From Talaromyces rugulosus (Eukaryota > Ascomycota > Eurotiomycetes > Eurotiales > Trichocomaceae): DNA of 64,000 bases. The stretch lies in NCBI RefSeq assembly GCF_013368755.1, contig NC_049562.1, positions 3,224,001 through 3,288,000 of the forward strand, written 5' to 3'. Position 1 is the stretch's first letter. Every line of letters starts with the position of its first letter. Position numbers and translations under genes: made by a program. Shown one piece after another: positions 1-12,782 of the stretch. A model generated the notes under the pieces. That model saw only the letters and a program-made list of their open reading frames with translations. It did not search any database and was not told the origin of the DNA.

Positions 1-1458
1 GTGCTTCTAGTTATCATCAATTGTTATATATATTCACCTCAGAACTACATCTATTAATCAGGTGGTGATTTTATGTTGACCATATCAAATATATGAATGT
101 GTATACATGTATATACATAGTAATAGCATGATATCATATATGTAGTCTCTTTGACGGAGAAGAGTAAAATAAATAAACAAATAAACAAATAAACCAAAAA
201 AAACAACTTTAGTCTCGAGGCCATGTACCAATTAATACATGTCCTACAAACGAGAATCAAGACGATGGTCAACAGGGGCACAGGATTAGCGGTGAAAGTC
301 GATTGATACTTGTCAAGCCTCTGAATTCCTGAGATAGTCTCCTGTTGCAGGCTTGCAGCAGCCAAGTAAATCGGTCACGCGATGCTCAGGTGATGGTGAG
401 ACAGGGCGATTGGCCGGCCTGTAATCACCGTGTGCCGGGATTGGCCCGCGGCCTGCCACACCTCGTGTGGAAGTATGAACAACCTTGCCGTGTTGGGAAG
501 ACTGCTTGCTGGGAGATGATCTCATATGGCTTTTATTTGATGAATCACAGGCCGTTCCATGGGCTGATCAGCCACTCCATCACTCACTTCCCTGCAGCTC
601 TGCAGCTCAACTCTGCAACTCTGCAACTCTGCAACTCCCAGTGCCCCAGCGCATCCATAGATGATAGCCATGCCCAGTCATTCACAACCAGCACTACGTA
701 CTCTGGAAAACAATAGGGCAGGTCCCAATTAGGTATACCCCACATGCTGAGCGGGTCCAAGTGGAGCGGGTATGGGGGTTCCGGGAATGCGGGGTGCAGC
801 TCTAGCCTCGTCTTGCTCGACTAAATAATGGTTCTGGTACATGACGCAGACCATCCATCACCCGATCCGAATGTCCCGGTACATCTGGCTTGTCACTGTG
901 GGAGGACTGGGAGAGAGGCACGTTGTCAAGCCAGGCAGTCAGACAGTTAGAGAGGAGTAGACAGACAAACAGACAGACAGACAGTAGCACACCGCAGGCC
1001 TCATACGATGTACTGTATAGCATGTACAAAGCCGTTTCAGCATGCCAGAAATGGCCAGCGTCACCTGACGGGCGCGGCGTCATCGGCGAAGTCTAAGAGT
1101 TGCCTGATCGGGCAAGCAGGGAGGGCGGGCAGCCATTCACCGCGTGGGAAGCACGACAGGCTGGGTTCCCGCCTTCCCCCCTCTCCCCCTTCCTCCCATA
1201 ACTGCCTCTCCTTCTCCTTCTCTCTTCCCTCCAATTCCCTTGCTCTGCTAGGAAACTTGCTCCTGAACAACTTATTCCATCACTTACTTGCTCCTCGACT
1301 CTATCCGACTCCTTGTCGTCAGCCACGTAGCCGTGCTATCTTGTTGGTGCGTCCCTGTCTTTCCCTATCCTACCTCCCCCCCCGTAATTACGTCCGTTGT
1401 ACGCTGTACCTCCCGAGTGCCTCTCCTAACTCAAAACACCAACAGACACCCATCCACC
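1..1458. other. Intergenic region with short repeats and the leader of the first gene
   Basis: No supported gene is seen. The left 250 bases are AT-rich. A perfect 8-bp tandem (aactctgc, three copies plus a partial fourth) lies at 609-637, and a GACA-type microsatellite at about 959-984. From about 1170 the strand becomes CT-rich, as expected for the promoter and 5' leader of the gene starting at 1459. The open frames here (for example 345-716) have low-complexity translations and no splice context. Confidence 0.6.
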
Positions 1459-2174
1459 ATGACGGAAGAACTCACCAGAATCGATTCCGCCGTTGCCGGT
1501 CTCTCGATATCCCCCAAGGACGAGAAGACAGAACAAAAGACCGAGAAGAAGGGCAAGTCCCATCGCCGTCTCTCGTCGTCGGTCTCGTCGTCGACCACGG
1601 GCGTGAGGAACATCAAGGATTTGGGTACGAAGAATCTTTGAACCTCTTTCTGGATCATGCTAATAATGCGAGACAGAGAAGGAACAGATACCCATTGAGA
1701 TTGCCATTGAGACACAAAAGACGAATTGGTATGTGTCCATCTCTTTACAGCCAGCCGAGTATACGACTGACAACACCCAGGAAGCTGAACACGGCTCCAT
1801 CATTGCTGGAAGACAAAGAGCACCTGAGCAAATTCCTCGTAACACCTCCGGTCAAGAAGATCGACCTCCACTTCCCACTGGGCCTCGAGGTGACTGCCCG
1901 AAATCTCAAGGGCGTCACCATCAAGGATGCTTTAGATGCAATCTACAAGCAATACAAGAAGAAGGTAACCAGCCTTTCTCCCCACCAGTCTTTATTTACT
2001 CTTGTTAATATAAACCATCAGGCCGACGACGAGCTCGATGGCAAACCCATTCTCGCTGGTTTCGAGTGGGACCCTGAGGAGTTCTGGACAAAACTCATCG
2101 TGCATCAAAAGAAAGAGTCTGCCCCGCAGCCCACAGGCAAGAAGTCGAAGAAGAAGAACAATGATGCCGAGTGA
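1459..2174 (+). CDS. Small conserved fungal protein of unknown function
   Basis: Four exons: 1459-1624, 1677-1728, 1781-1964 and 2022-2174. The three introns have clean GT-AG ends, and the first carries a CTAAT branch site. The product is about 184 residues. The start is the first ATG after a CT-rich leader and has the context caccATGa. The N-terminal 55 residues are Ser/Lys/Glu-rich and probably disordered. The middle (from the TAPSLLEDKEHL stretch to the IYKQYKKK stretch) looks like one small folded domain with a conserved-looking Trp-Asp-Pro segment near the end. The tail is lysine-rich. The fold faintly recalls the fungal DUF6699 family, but that is an impression rather than a match. No motif gives a reaction or a compartment. 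The gene converges on the hydrolase gene ending at 2590. Confidence 0.8.
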
Positions 2175-2589
2175 ATCGCTACTGGTAACAGATATGGATG
2201 ATCCACAATCTGTCTGCGCGTAGGGCGCACCTCTGTCTTGTATCTTTACTTCAACGGTTGCTGGTGCAGCCTCGGAACTTTACCACTTCAACCATGTCAT
2301 TCATTTCCTAGGGGCAATACAGCCCAACAATGATAATCTATTCAAACTAGTAGCCATTCTTCTTGACCCACACAATAATATAATGTAAAGCTAATATCAG
2401 CTATTATTTGTAAGGTAATAATAATATTTATCTAAATATAACAAGGGTATTTATAAAATCAATATGCTCATAGATGATGTAAAAAGACTCCTTTCGGAGG
2501 AAGAAAAAAAAAGAAAATGCAAACCGTCGCGATGGCAAATCACAACAACAAAAAGATAAAAAAGAGAGAGAAATAAACAGAAGAGGATA
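2175..2589. other. Convergent 3' intergenic region
   Basis: AT-rich sequence between two convergent stop codons. It should hold the 3' UTRs and poly(A) signals of both flanking genes. Nothing else is seen. Confidence 0.6.
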
Positions 2590-5379
2590 CTATGTAGCTA
2601 GTATCCCGGATCGAGACGAGTGATGCGTAATAGTCGTGCGGCGATTTCGCTTCCCCTGAACGACCGTGGTCCAGTCCTCCCACTCCTTGGCCATTTCGCT
2701 CAGCACGTTGCTCATGACAATCGCCGACGCCATCAACCCGTGGCCCTCGTCTTCGAGCACGCGCACTTCACAGCGGCGCATAGTCTTGCCGAGCCACCGC
2801 ACATTATCGACGGGGACGCGCGTGTCCTTGTTGCCGTGGTGGATCACCACCTCGCGGTTGATGTCCACGTACCGGAATCCAATCGTCTGCCGACGCTCCA
2901 AACAGACTAGTAGATCAACCGCCGGGTTGGCGTTGGTCGTGGCCAACTCCCAGATTCGATAGGTCAGTCGCGTGTCGTACTCGCTTTGCCGTTCTTTTTG
3001 TTGCTCGGCCGTCAGCGCGAAGTCCTCGGCATTTCTCAGTGAAGGGGACTGTGTAGTCGCGGAGCGGCGGATGTCGTTGGTTGAATGGCGTTCTCTTGCC
3101 TGAGCAACATCTTTCTTTACAGCGCTGGCCTGTTCTGATGATGTGAGCTCAGACGCATTCGGCGCCGGCGTTTCTTTGCCGATGCTTTTCCGTTTGCTGC
3201 GTCGAGGCGACTTGGGCAGGCTAGTTGTTATGCTGCTGCTTGTAGCACTCATGAAACTCGAATTGGCAACTTTGAGGATAGGAGTTGGCAGTGCTCGCAG
3301 AATCCTCTGTGAATATGGAACCGCATTGTTGGGAAGTGGCTCCTTGTGTGTTCCCAGGTTGGTCATCTGCGATGGAGGTATCCAAGGAGCCAAGAGATGA
3401 ATCCGGCCCCGGACATGTTGCGGAATTCGTAGAGCAGTTGCCAACGCATAGATGGCACCAGCAGAGTGAGCTAGAATCGAGAACTTAGTGATCTTGAGGT
3501 GATTGCAAACTATGGCAACATCGTCTGAATCAAGTTAGTAAGTCGCTAAAAGAGAGGAAAATAAGATCTTACCAGGCCAACTTAAAGGAGTCCCCTCTCC
3601 TTCCATGGAAGGATCGCTCTCTCCCACGCCGGGCCGGTCCAGAGTCACCAATCGCAATTTGAGCGTGCGGGCTAATTCATCGTAAAATGCCATCAGATAT
3701 CTGGTAAGCCCCATGCCCAAACAGCAGAATACCACGTGCCCTTTAGGATCTCCAACCTCAGAGAATGCGATCAAGCGCCCCGATTGTGGATGGGGAACTT
3801 TTTGGGTTAACCGTGGCGAAGCAACATAAGAGTCGATAGCGAGATCAATCGAGTCGGCACTAGAAGGTCGTTCCTCCGTAATCGATGGACGGGGGAATGC
3901 TCCGGACGATTGGCGTTTATGAGATTTCGGGGTAGGGCTGGTTGGGCCGTCGAGCTTGTCTTGCGAATTCGATTTTCTGTCTCGTGTCCTCCGAGTCTGA
4001 ATCGCTGGGGACGGAGCACTTTCCTCGAATGGATCTTCTTCGGTCCGATTCGTGTTTTTCGGAATGGGAGCAGGTCTTTCTCTGGTCCATTGATTTGGTA
4101 TCGGCTCAGTAGTAGACCGAGGTATTGTAGGCCGGTTATTAGAGGCGTTAGAGGGTCGCGGCGATTCCTGTGCTTCCTTCATTTCAGACTTAATTCTTTG
4201 CTGTTGCTCCTTGACCTGTTGGATCCGCCTTGTGGTCTGCTCGGTTGCATCCTTTACATCGGCTTTGGTCATGTTGGGAGTCTGCTTAGATTCTTTGCCA
4301 TTTGCTTGAGAGCTCTCACTAGATCGTCCCGCACGATGATGGCTGTTGTTGAAGCTATGCCGAAGAGATGATTCGCGCGTGGGGATCATCCGTCCGCTTC
4401 CAATGCCACCGGGACTAGATAAGGATGTAGCTAGCATCGGAGATCGTGGTGATCCCGGCAAGCTGGTGTCATTCCTGGAGCCAAGACCGATTGGAGCCTT
4501 GGAATTGCCTTCCTCGACTAGATCTGCCATGGAGTGTTTCGACTTCAAGCTAGTCCTGCTGCGAGCGGACCTAGGCATGAAGCCATCCTCGTAGCTCGGA
4601 GATCTCACGCCGCGGTCAATTTCCTTTTCTCGGGTTGATTCCCGCGACGACCGTCTGAGCAAGCCCAATCCATTTCTTAAACTTCTCCTCCCACCGGAAC
4701 TTGAGGAAGCTATACTGGTGGCGCGCGAAGTCCGAGAGGCAGGCCCGGTCGAAATGATCCCAAAGCCAGACAGAGGTTGGTCTTCAAGAGCGGCGCGCGA
4801 AGAAGTACAGGAGCCCCTGGAAGTTGGCCGTAGAGGAGAAGCATCCCGCCCAAAGCTAGATTTCATTTTTGGAGAGCGGGGAGAGCGCGGAGAACGAGGC
4901 GAACGAGGCGATGCGGGCGCCGGAGCTGGGGCCATCCGAACTACAGGCGGGATGGCAGCATCGTCAGGGTGTAGGAACGGGCTGTCTCCAGCTGGGGGGT
5001 TGTACGCTCCGTAGTCCATGCCGAACCCATTATCCGGCGTGTTCTGCTGGCCGATGAGTTGGGTGAACTCGGTCTGCAAAAGGCTGGGCGATGAAGGAAC
5101 CGTCCGAGAGCCTACTTTGGAGGAGCCTATATGCGGGAGATTGTCGAAATGAGTCTGAGCAGGCGTCGAGATGGTGGACAGCGACGATATTAAAGACGAA
5201 ATGAGCTCCGGAGAGGCTGGCGGCATCGACGGCGGCTGGTGGTTGGGCGGCCGGTGTCGTGGTACACTGGCAGAGCGCAAGCTCAAAGATCGGCCAGGCA
5301 TTGACTTACGACGTCTTGAGGTGTTGGCATCCTGCGTCGCCGAACTGCGCGATCCATTTTCGCTTTCGTGTCGGCCCAT
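2590..5379 (-). CDS. Alpha/beta hydrolase with a long disordered N-terminal region
   Basis: Two exons on the minus strand, 5379-3573 and 3524-2590, joined across a 48-nt intron, give 913 residues. The first 500 or so residues are Ser/Pro/Arg-rich and low in complexity, with a run of RSP repeats near residue 165. The hydrolase fold follows. It shows a strand plus oxyanion region (FCCLGMGLTRY), the RPGVGESDP segment, the nucleophile elbow AHSAGA with Ser623 just after the intron, a candidate acid in NKDTRVP (Asp836) and the base in DEGHGL (His864). All three catalytic positions are therefore present. The lid between elbow and acid is unusually long and basic. Substrate cannot be read from sequence; fungal relatives are annotated only as putative hydrolases. 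The gene is divergently transcribed from the TRAPPC11 gene across about 1 kb. Confidence 0.85.
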
Positions 5380-6452
5380 GTTGGAGTTTTGCCCCGCGCG
5401 CGATCAATGTGCAAAGTAGGTATGGGACTATTGAAAGCTGCAAGGGACTGAGCGAGGGCTAGCAGAGTGGGTTCCTGCGGTTCTCTGGAATCATATCGTG
5501 AGCAGCGCGCAAAAACAATATAGTCTCGGATCTGTCTCGACTCTCTCTAGTCAGTCGGGGCAGAGAGTGGGCGAAATTGGTGAAGCCTACTTGCCCCTTA
5601 AGCAATCAGAATCTGCCCAGGGGTAGTGAGAAAAGCGGGCTGGACGGGGCGCCTGACGGGCACGAGTCAGGAATTATATTCCTACGCACACGCGCACAGA
5701 CAGCGATTGCAAGCGCTTACTGACAGGACGAACTCACGAGAAGCTAGGCGAGGTTGCGCAGGAGCGAGATTCTGCGAGAAAGGATGCAGACGCACGATGA
5801 GAGGGAAACCGCAGCGGCGGGAGGCGCCAGGCACACACGGACTAGTTTGTGCTAGCAGGACCCAGCGTTCCCAGCGCTGGAATATTAATATAGTACGATA
5901 CGGAAATTAAAAATGACTCTTGCTTTGCGATCCAACAACTATGTATATATTTATATGTTTATATACGGAGAGGCCCCCAAGATTGTGCCTTGCCTTGCGG
6001 TAGATAACCCCTGCAGCCGATTCAATGCATCATGGCTGGCGCAAGGAGAGGAGCAGAATTACGATATAAAAACCGTGATAATACTAATAGTAATAACAAC
6101 AGTATGATCGCCGTCATGTACGGGGTGTGTTACGCTGTAATAATAATCCGTAATAGCAATACTAGTGGTGGTATCCTGCAAATAATGATTCCGGTATTAG
6201 CTGTACGGTAATATCAACAGTCAGCAGCGGCCGCGGCCCGAAACCCCACGACGAGCCAAAGCTTAAGCGCTGGAGCTTCCGCGACTTTTATCAGCTTCAA
6301 CAACCACCACCACCGGCCAATTTTCTTAGTCACTATTGGAGCTAACACCTAGGGGGAGAATACATTGATCCTTCCCTTGCGACTCAGCTTAATTGCCCCG
6401 TTCCTGAACCATGTCATGACCTGTTCCCCACGGCACCGCCGCACGCCACGCA
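5380..6452. promoter_or_regulatory. Shared upstream region of two divergent genes
   Basis: About 1.07 kb separates the start codons of the hydrolase (minus) and TRAPPC11 (plus) genes, so it must hold both promoters and 5' leaders. It includes an AT-rich core at about 5880-6200. Open frames such as 5626-5910 have no support. Confidence 0.5.
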
Positions 6453-9400
6453 ATGGATGCCTACCCCGACGACTATATCGCACACAATCTGCCGCTGATT
6501 CTCGTGTCTGGTCTTGCCAACAACGACAAGGACGACGATCCTCATCAGTCCGAATACCCACTTCTTGATCAGTCCGGTACCTTAGTCGAGTCAGACCTTC
6601 CGCTGCTGGACGGTCCGCTTGTCAACGACCTGCGGGATGCTTTTCTGGACTATGATGCGTACGGTGCGCGGTGGAGAGCGTCGGCTGATACTGGCCGTTC
6701 AAACAGTATTGCCTCAAGGGTCAAGCTGACCGGGCGGGTGAGTGTGATTGCATAGACACAAGAATGCAACCATATTGGAAATCCTTTGTTGCTGATCGTT
6801 TCTATCTGACAGACCTATCGTCTTCCTCCTCGAAAGGCAGGCTTCCCCTCGGATGCAGATCTCAGTGCTTCTTCTGGAATCCCCGTTGTACATTCTCCCA
6901 TCTCGCCCTTGACGCCTGGCTCACCGACATTTCCCGATGGCCTGATTACACCCTTGTGGGTGCACAAACACCAGGGTTTGATCCCGGCGGCCGTTATAAA
7001 CGCCTTGTCTATCACATCCGACCCTAGCATGAGTACGCTGCGGGACAATCAATTGAAGATCGAAATCAGGGGCCTGAAGGAATCATGGGCTGCCTCGGGC
7101 TACAAATCTCGTTTTATCGTGATATTGGTGGCAGATGATGACATCAACTCTCAAGAACTAGATGAACGACTATCGAATATTCGACGAGCTACAAACTTGG
7201 ACCCCAGATCTCTTCATGTCCTGTACCCTGATCTGTCGACCGTTGAAGTGAAGGACTTTGTGCGGTCATTGTTATCGTCCCTTCAGCCTTCCTTGGTGGA
7301 TTACTACCGAGATCTATCTAAACACGCCCGGCGAAAGCGCAATCGAGGGACAATTCCTCCGCCAACTGCCCCGCCGACGAGCGGAACGTCTCAGACACTG
7401 TCTTTTCAGGGCTGGAATGTTCGCTATGAATTCAAGCTCGGCGTTTTTGCTGAATTCCGGCAAGAGATGGAAGCAGCTCAGCGTAACTTCGAGGCCGCGT
7501 ACGAAATCTTATTTGGACAAGAGGTTTTCGAGTCAATTGCAGCCTGGCATCCAAGGTTCAACGAAGCTCGGCTCCTGGGAGACATTTTAGCTATTCGCAT
7601 TATTCGATGTTTGCTGTGGACCACCCAGACGACGGCAGCAGTACGATTTTGGTTAAGCCATAGAGCCAATACCGAGGACATTGTTCACCGCAAAGGCAAG
7701 GGAACAAAGAACTACGGGTGGAAAGCCTGGGATTCTAGGTGGTCGACCGTTATGTCTCAACTGATCTCGCGAGCCGACCTACCTGCATTTCAACCGGACT
7801 TGCTTCAGGATCCTACACGAATCCATGAATCGATAATCCACCCTCCTGAGAAAGGGCTGTTGAGAAATGAAGTCTCCACTCCTTGGGAACTGCTCCACCA
7901 TCAGGGCTACTGGCTTGATCGTTCCGCGAAACACCTGATTCAGCGTCATGCACTTGCGGAAACAATTCCAGAAGAGCACCGCAACTCAACAAATCAGTCT
8001 CCGGCGTCGCAAGTTGTAGCCAAGCTACAATTTTATGATGTCTACTTGGTTCCTGAACCACACGTGGAGGCTCCACACTCAACAAACTCTGGTGTGGATC
8101 ATTTCTCTTCTATAATAGATACGTTGAAAGCTTCTGTGGAGCACTTTGCAGTCAGGGGGCAAATAAGAAAAGTTGAAAGCTTAAGCTTGGAAATCGCAAA
8201 ATTTCACATAAAGAAAGGAGAGTGGGCCAATGCTTATGAGACTTTGAAGCCCCTCTGGCCGACTTTGACGTGGAGGAAAAGTGGCTGGTGGGACCTTATG
8301 AGCGAATTTACCTGGACACTTAGAAAATGTGCCGTCGAGCTCAATGACAGTGAGGCTTTGGTTTGGATTCATTGGGAACTGCTAAGTAAAGGTTAGTATC
8401 TTTTCTTGCTCAAGACCGAACGTAACATTAACTCTCAACAAAAAATTTGCAGTTCTACAACCGCTGTCAGATTGGAACTATGATTTCAATCATTGCTTAG
8501 ATGCAGTTGCCGCTGGCGACTCTAAACCCACAGTGGTCCTCAATGCTGAGGACGTGCTATCATGTTGTACGTTTACGTTGACCCCTTTCAGCCTTGACCA
8601 GCTTCTGACGGATTTAGTGTCTGCTTCGTTAGTTTTTGAGAAGTCCGAGGGCAATGTTGGCGAACCCTTGCAAGCCCAGTTGACCGTTGTTTCTCTTGCG
8701 CAACCGGATTCCGCTCCGATAAGGCTCTCGGAAGTCAGGCTTGATTTTGACGGCACCTTACGTCCGATCAAATTGCAAGCAGATGATGTAGCAGATCAAG
8801 AGGGAGACGCTCCACAGTGTCGGATTTCTAATATAACCTTGCGTGATGAAGCAGACCCGGTCGATTCAACCTCATCTTCGTCTCTGACATCGATGGTGGG
8901 GACAGCAGACCTGACTTTGAGGCCATCTCACACCAGAGTATATAATTTAACAGCAGTTCCGCGCGAGGCAGGAGAGGCCAATATTGCATCCGTCACCCTT
9001 GCTATTGAAGAGGAGAAATTTAGTTTCTCGTACGTGACAACCAATCGTCAACAACGAATGCCCTTTTGGTGGATGAACAGCTCGCAGGGTCCGCGGAAAA
9101 AGCGAATTGGCAAAGGACGTGACATCAGCGCCTGTCAAATCCGCCCCAAGCCTCCCAAGATTCACATATCTACCCCGAATTTGGAGAAGCACTACTACAC
9201 CAATGAGCGTGTGGCATTGCCTGTGGCCATGAAAAACAATGAAGACGATGTTGCTGAAGTAACCATACAAGTTCGATTATTTGGACAGCCTGGGTCGAGT
9301 GTTGAATTGTCGTGGTCGGACAATGCAGATTCAAATATCGATTCTGCGTCTGACACCGCTGTTGAAAACACCGCACACTCGATATCACGTCGTATCGGAA

Positions 9401-10359
9401 GCTTGACTCCAACTTCCACCTCAGAGGTGCAGGTTATCCTGTCTAATACAGTAGATGCCTCTAAGTATGAGCTTGAAATATCGGTCCAATACACTTTATC
9501 GTCAGACCCACAAACGCCTATTTCCAAATCCGTCTCTGTGGACTTGGAATTCGTGAGACCATTTGAGGCAAATTACGAATTTCTCCCACGACTTCATTCT
9601 CAGCCATGGCCTAATTTGTTCAACTTTGGCGGAGATCTGACAACTCCTGACACGACGAAACCAGAAGGCATACAGCAGAAATGGGCAGTCAACTCAAAGT
9701 TGGTCTCCTTCGCCTCTGAGCCACTTGATATTGAGAAGATCAGCCTTGTCCTTATCGACATCCACGGTGGAGCAGTCTGTGAGTTGGGCACGGAGACTTT
9801 GGTTATGCCCCAAAGTACGCAGATATTGCCCGGGGATCTTCGCGAATCCGAGTTTTTGGTCAATGCACAGAAAATGGACCTCGACGATCGGCAATCTGTA
9901 ACGCTCGATGTTTCCTTGGATGTACATTGGAAAAGAGTGTCGTCAGGCAGCAATGCAACCACGACGGTGTCTTCGTTGGCCATGCCCCGATTCCTGATCC
10001 CGATGGGCGAGCCTCGTATTCTAGCCTCATCGGTATCATCTGAGCAGCTGCCCGGCTTGGTGCACCTGGACTATACTCTTGAGAACCCGTCGATACACAG
10101 TTTGACTTTCAACTTGACAATGGAAGCTAGCGAACATTTTGCATTTAGCGGGGCCAAAACAAGAGTCCTTCAAATGGTCCCTCTCAGTCGGCACACTGTG
10201 CGATACACGCTCTTTGCATTCAAACCAGGCATGTGGATTCAACCGCATCTTCTTGTGATTGACACATACTTTAACAAGACTCTTCGAGTCCTGCCAACTG
10301 AGGGCATGCAGTCTGACAGAAAGGGCATATTGGTCTGGGTTGATGCTGACGGCTCCTAA
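6453..10359 (+). CDS. TRAPP complex subunit 11 (foie gras / gryzun family)
   Basis: Three exons, 6453-6737, 6813-8391 and 8453-10359, give 1256 residues, a normal length for the family. The Foie-gras type 1 domain lies at roughly residues 290-620, containing the conserved helical stretch around YEFKLGVFAEFRQEM and FEAAYEILFG. The beta-rich gryzun-type C-terminal half follows to the end, with alternating strand patterns and the segment PKIHISTPNLEKHYY. In other organisms TRAPPC11 belongs to the TRAPP III tether, which acts in ER-Golgi and autophagy trafficking. Budding yeast has no clear orthologue, so the filamentous-fungal protein is informative. Both introns are short GT-AG introns and the frame is open throughout. 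Confidence 0.88.
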
Positions 10360-10983
10360 CCGATAGACCTGATATTATTGCTATTCGCGTCTATATTTTT
10401 GATATCCAGCCATATATGCAAATTAGAGAATAGATCTGGTATTCGGCCAGCTTATTTTTCAGCTACGGACCATCTTAGTACCATGTTTTCATGAGCATAT
10501 AGCATTGAAATATTTATATACCGGTCTGAGTGTATGTGAATTATTTCCTTTTCGAAGTGGTAGTATGCAATTAAAAATCCACCGTCGATTTGTTTATTTG
10601 TTTACCAAGCTTGAAAGTATTGAACGACGACGCCAAGTAGAACCTTAAAGCGGATCTGGGGCCGAGCGGTCTCCGAAGGCGGTGAGCCGCGTAGATGCGC
10701 GCAGTCATTCGCCCGATGGAGAAGTTGGAGAGACGAGGCAATCAGCCCGCTCGACCTATTCCATGCATTTCTCTCTCTCCAGCCAGCTGTAATGATTTCA
10801 ATGTCCTTGTCGGCCTTGTGACCCTTACGCAGTACGCTCTTTCTTTTTTTGTCGCTCTCTTCTTTCTCTTCCCTTCTGAGATCCTGCTGGATTTCCCACG
10901 TGCTGTCTACCGATCTCTTGACTAATAGCATCCAGTCTCCCCCCTCCTCTCTTGAGTTTCGCGACAATTCTCAGCCAGGAAAA
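10360..10983. other. Intergenic region upstream of rxt2
   Basis: The first 200 bases are AT-rich and fit the 3' UTR of the TRAPPC11 gene. The last 180 bases turn pyrimidine-rich, as in the leaders of other genes here, and fit the rxt2 promoter. No gene or RNA is seen. Confidence 0.5.
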
Positions 10984-12782
10984 ATGTCGACACAAGCTGC
11001 CCTGATCGCCGAGACGATCGTTGGCATGAAAAAGGCGTTGCGTCGAGAAAACGAGTGTGAGTTGTGCATTCATTGATAATCGCACCAAATGAACACTGAC
11101 TGACTGACTGGTTTGTTTGCTTAGATACACCACCCGACGAACCTATCACCCAACCAACCAACCGGGGAAATAAGCTGAAGGTGAATGCGAAGCATGTTCA
11201 CGAGGGCGCGCTGGGCTTTTCAAACCCGCATGAGCTCTACAAAGAGGCAAGTGTTTTTTTTTTCTGCTTTCCGGTGTCGCAAGCATGCCGTTTTGACTAA
11301 CTGGTCCTATTGGAAATGAATAGAAAGTCGACCATGCCGGATATACTCGTTACATCCTACGCCGAAATCCTCCACGATATGACTCAGAAGGCGAGGAAAT
11401 AGACGATGAAGAGACAGATTCTGAAGCTGATGCCACTGCGGCGGAGGCGAACCCTTTTTCAGAAATTATCCTCGAGGGTATGTGTGACACTGAAAAACAA
11501 AACTTTTGACATCATTGTGTAATCTGACACGAAATGCACCGAATTAGAAATCCTATGTCCGCTCAAGCAGGCCTCGGAACTCCCGGACCATCCTACAATG
11601 TCCCAGCCGTACAGATCAAAGGCGCTTTCGACAATGATTGAAGCTGTGAAGGAAAAACTGCGAAAGGAGCGCGCTCTCCTGGCCAATTCGCACAATCTAC
11701 ATCGACAATTGCTAGGAGACTCTGTCTGGATGCCATGTGGATATGTGGAAAATGAAGAAGACAAGTTCATTTTTCAGCCACGCCCTGTCCAGACAGAATG
11801 GAATTCGAGCACCGATAAGCACCAACAGGCAGACTGGGCACAACAAAACGGGAACAACCAAATGTCACGGCGAGCTGAAGACGACTCCCCCGCGGAAAAC
11901 GCACACACGAGTTCGACTACCGAAGATGGAGCTACGCGAAACGTCGGTAGCGACATTGAAATGGCAGAAGCATCTAATCCTGAGAACCCACAGGGCCCAG
12001 AGGCCAAGGGATTAAAGACAGAAGACGCCGAGCAGCCGGTTGGCGCTATTTCAGAGCACAGCGAAAACGGGGAGGTTCGGTCATGGGCTAATGACTCGCA
12101 GTCGTATGGAGAACACACAAATTCTACTCGCACTGGTGACTTTGGTCCGAGAGAGAACGAGAATAATGACAACACAACCGCCAAAGAGCCTGCTCAAACT
12201 GGTGGAAGCGACGCGGAGGGCGACGTTGATATGACAAACGCCGACGAAGCCGAGGATTCAAAGGGCAGCGAGGAACAAGCTTCATCGCCCGAACCCCCGA
12301 GGCGAATGACCACGCGCGCGCAGGCAAATGCAAGCACGACAAACGAAAACGGCACTACCAGCGGATCACGCTTTTCCTCGCCCGACACAAGCAGTATGCA
12401 GGTCCCATCTACTCATGCGCTTTTTGTAGTTTCAAAAGATATTCGTCCAGACAAAGATTTCGGACTTCCTCCCAACGAGGCAGAAGACACCAGACGCTTA
12501 CTTTGGTCGTATATCCAAAAGCAAGAAGAAACCGTTCGCGGGTTCACCTACATGCTCAACTCTCTTCTCCGAGCACAGCAACTCAAAGACGATGTGTTTG
12601 AATGGTGCAAGGCAGAAGGCCATGTCGGCGAGCTCAGTGATGGCGAAGATTGGTATGACCCGGAGAAATGGGGTCTCGCCGAGGGAGAAGATTTGAAAAA
12701 GGGGGCCGACGAAGAAGATGCCGATAATGCTGTTGACGAAACACGGACAACTGCGAAGAGGGGACGAGGGAGACGCCAATAA
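10984..12782 (+). CDS. rxt2: Rxt2-like subunit of the Rpd3L histone deacetylase complex
   Basis: Four exons, 10984-11056, 11125-11246, 11324-11477 and 11548-12782, give 527 residues. The second intron uses a GC donor (AG|GCAAGT); a GT alternative puts the next exon out of frame. Residues about 35-75 carry the family signature around NRGNKLK and the GFSNPHELYK...HAGYTRYILRR stretch. An acidic patch follows, then the segment with PLKQASELPDHP. Residues about 190-390 are Ser/Glu/Asn-rich and disordered. A second conserved block (LPPNEAEDTRRLLWSYI to DWYDPEKWGL) lies near the C-terminus, before a short basic tail. In yeast, Rxt2 is part of the large Rpd3 complex that represses promoters in the nucleus. 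The assignment rests on recalled family motifs. Confidence 0.8.

Noticed and set aside
345..716. Possible small gene near the left edge
   Set aside because: It spans a tandem repeat, its translation is low in complexity, and it has no splice or promoter support.
1008..2174. A 388-codon read-through frame over the first gene
   Set aside because: It starts in intergenic sequence and runs through three obvious introns; only the last exon agrees with the real product.
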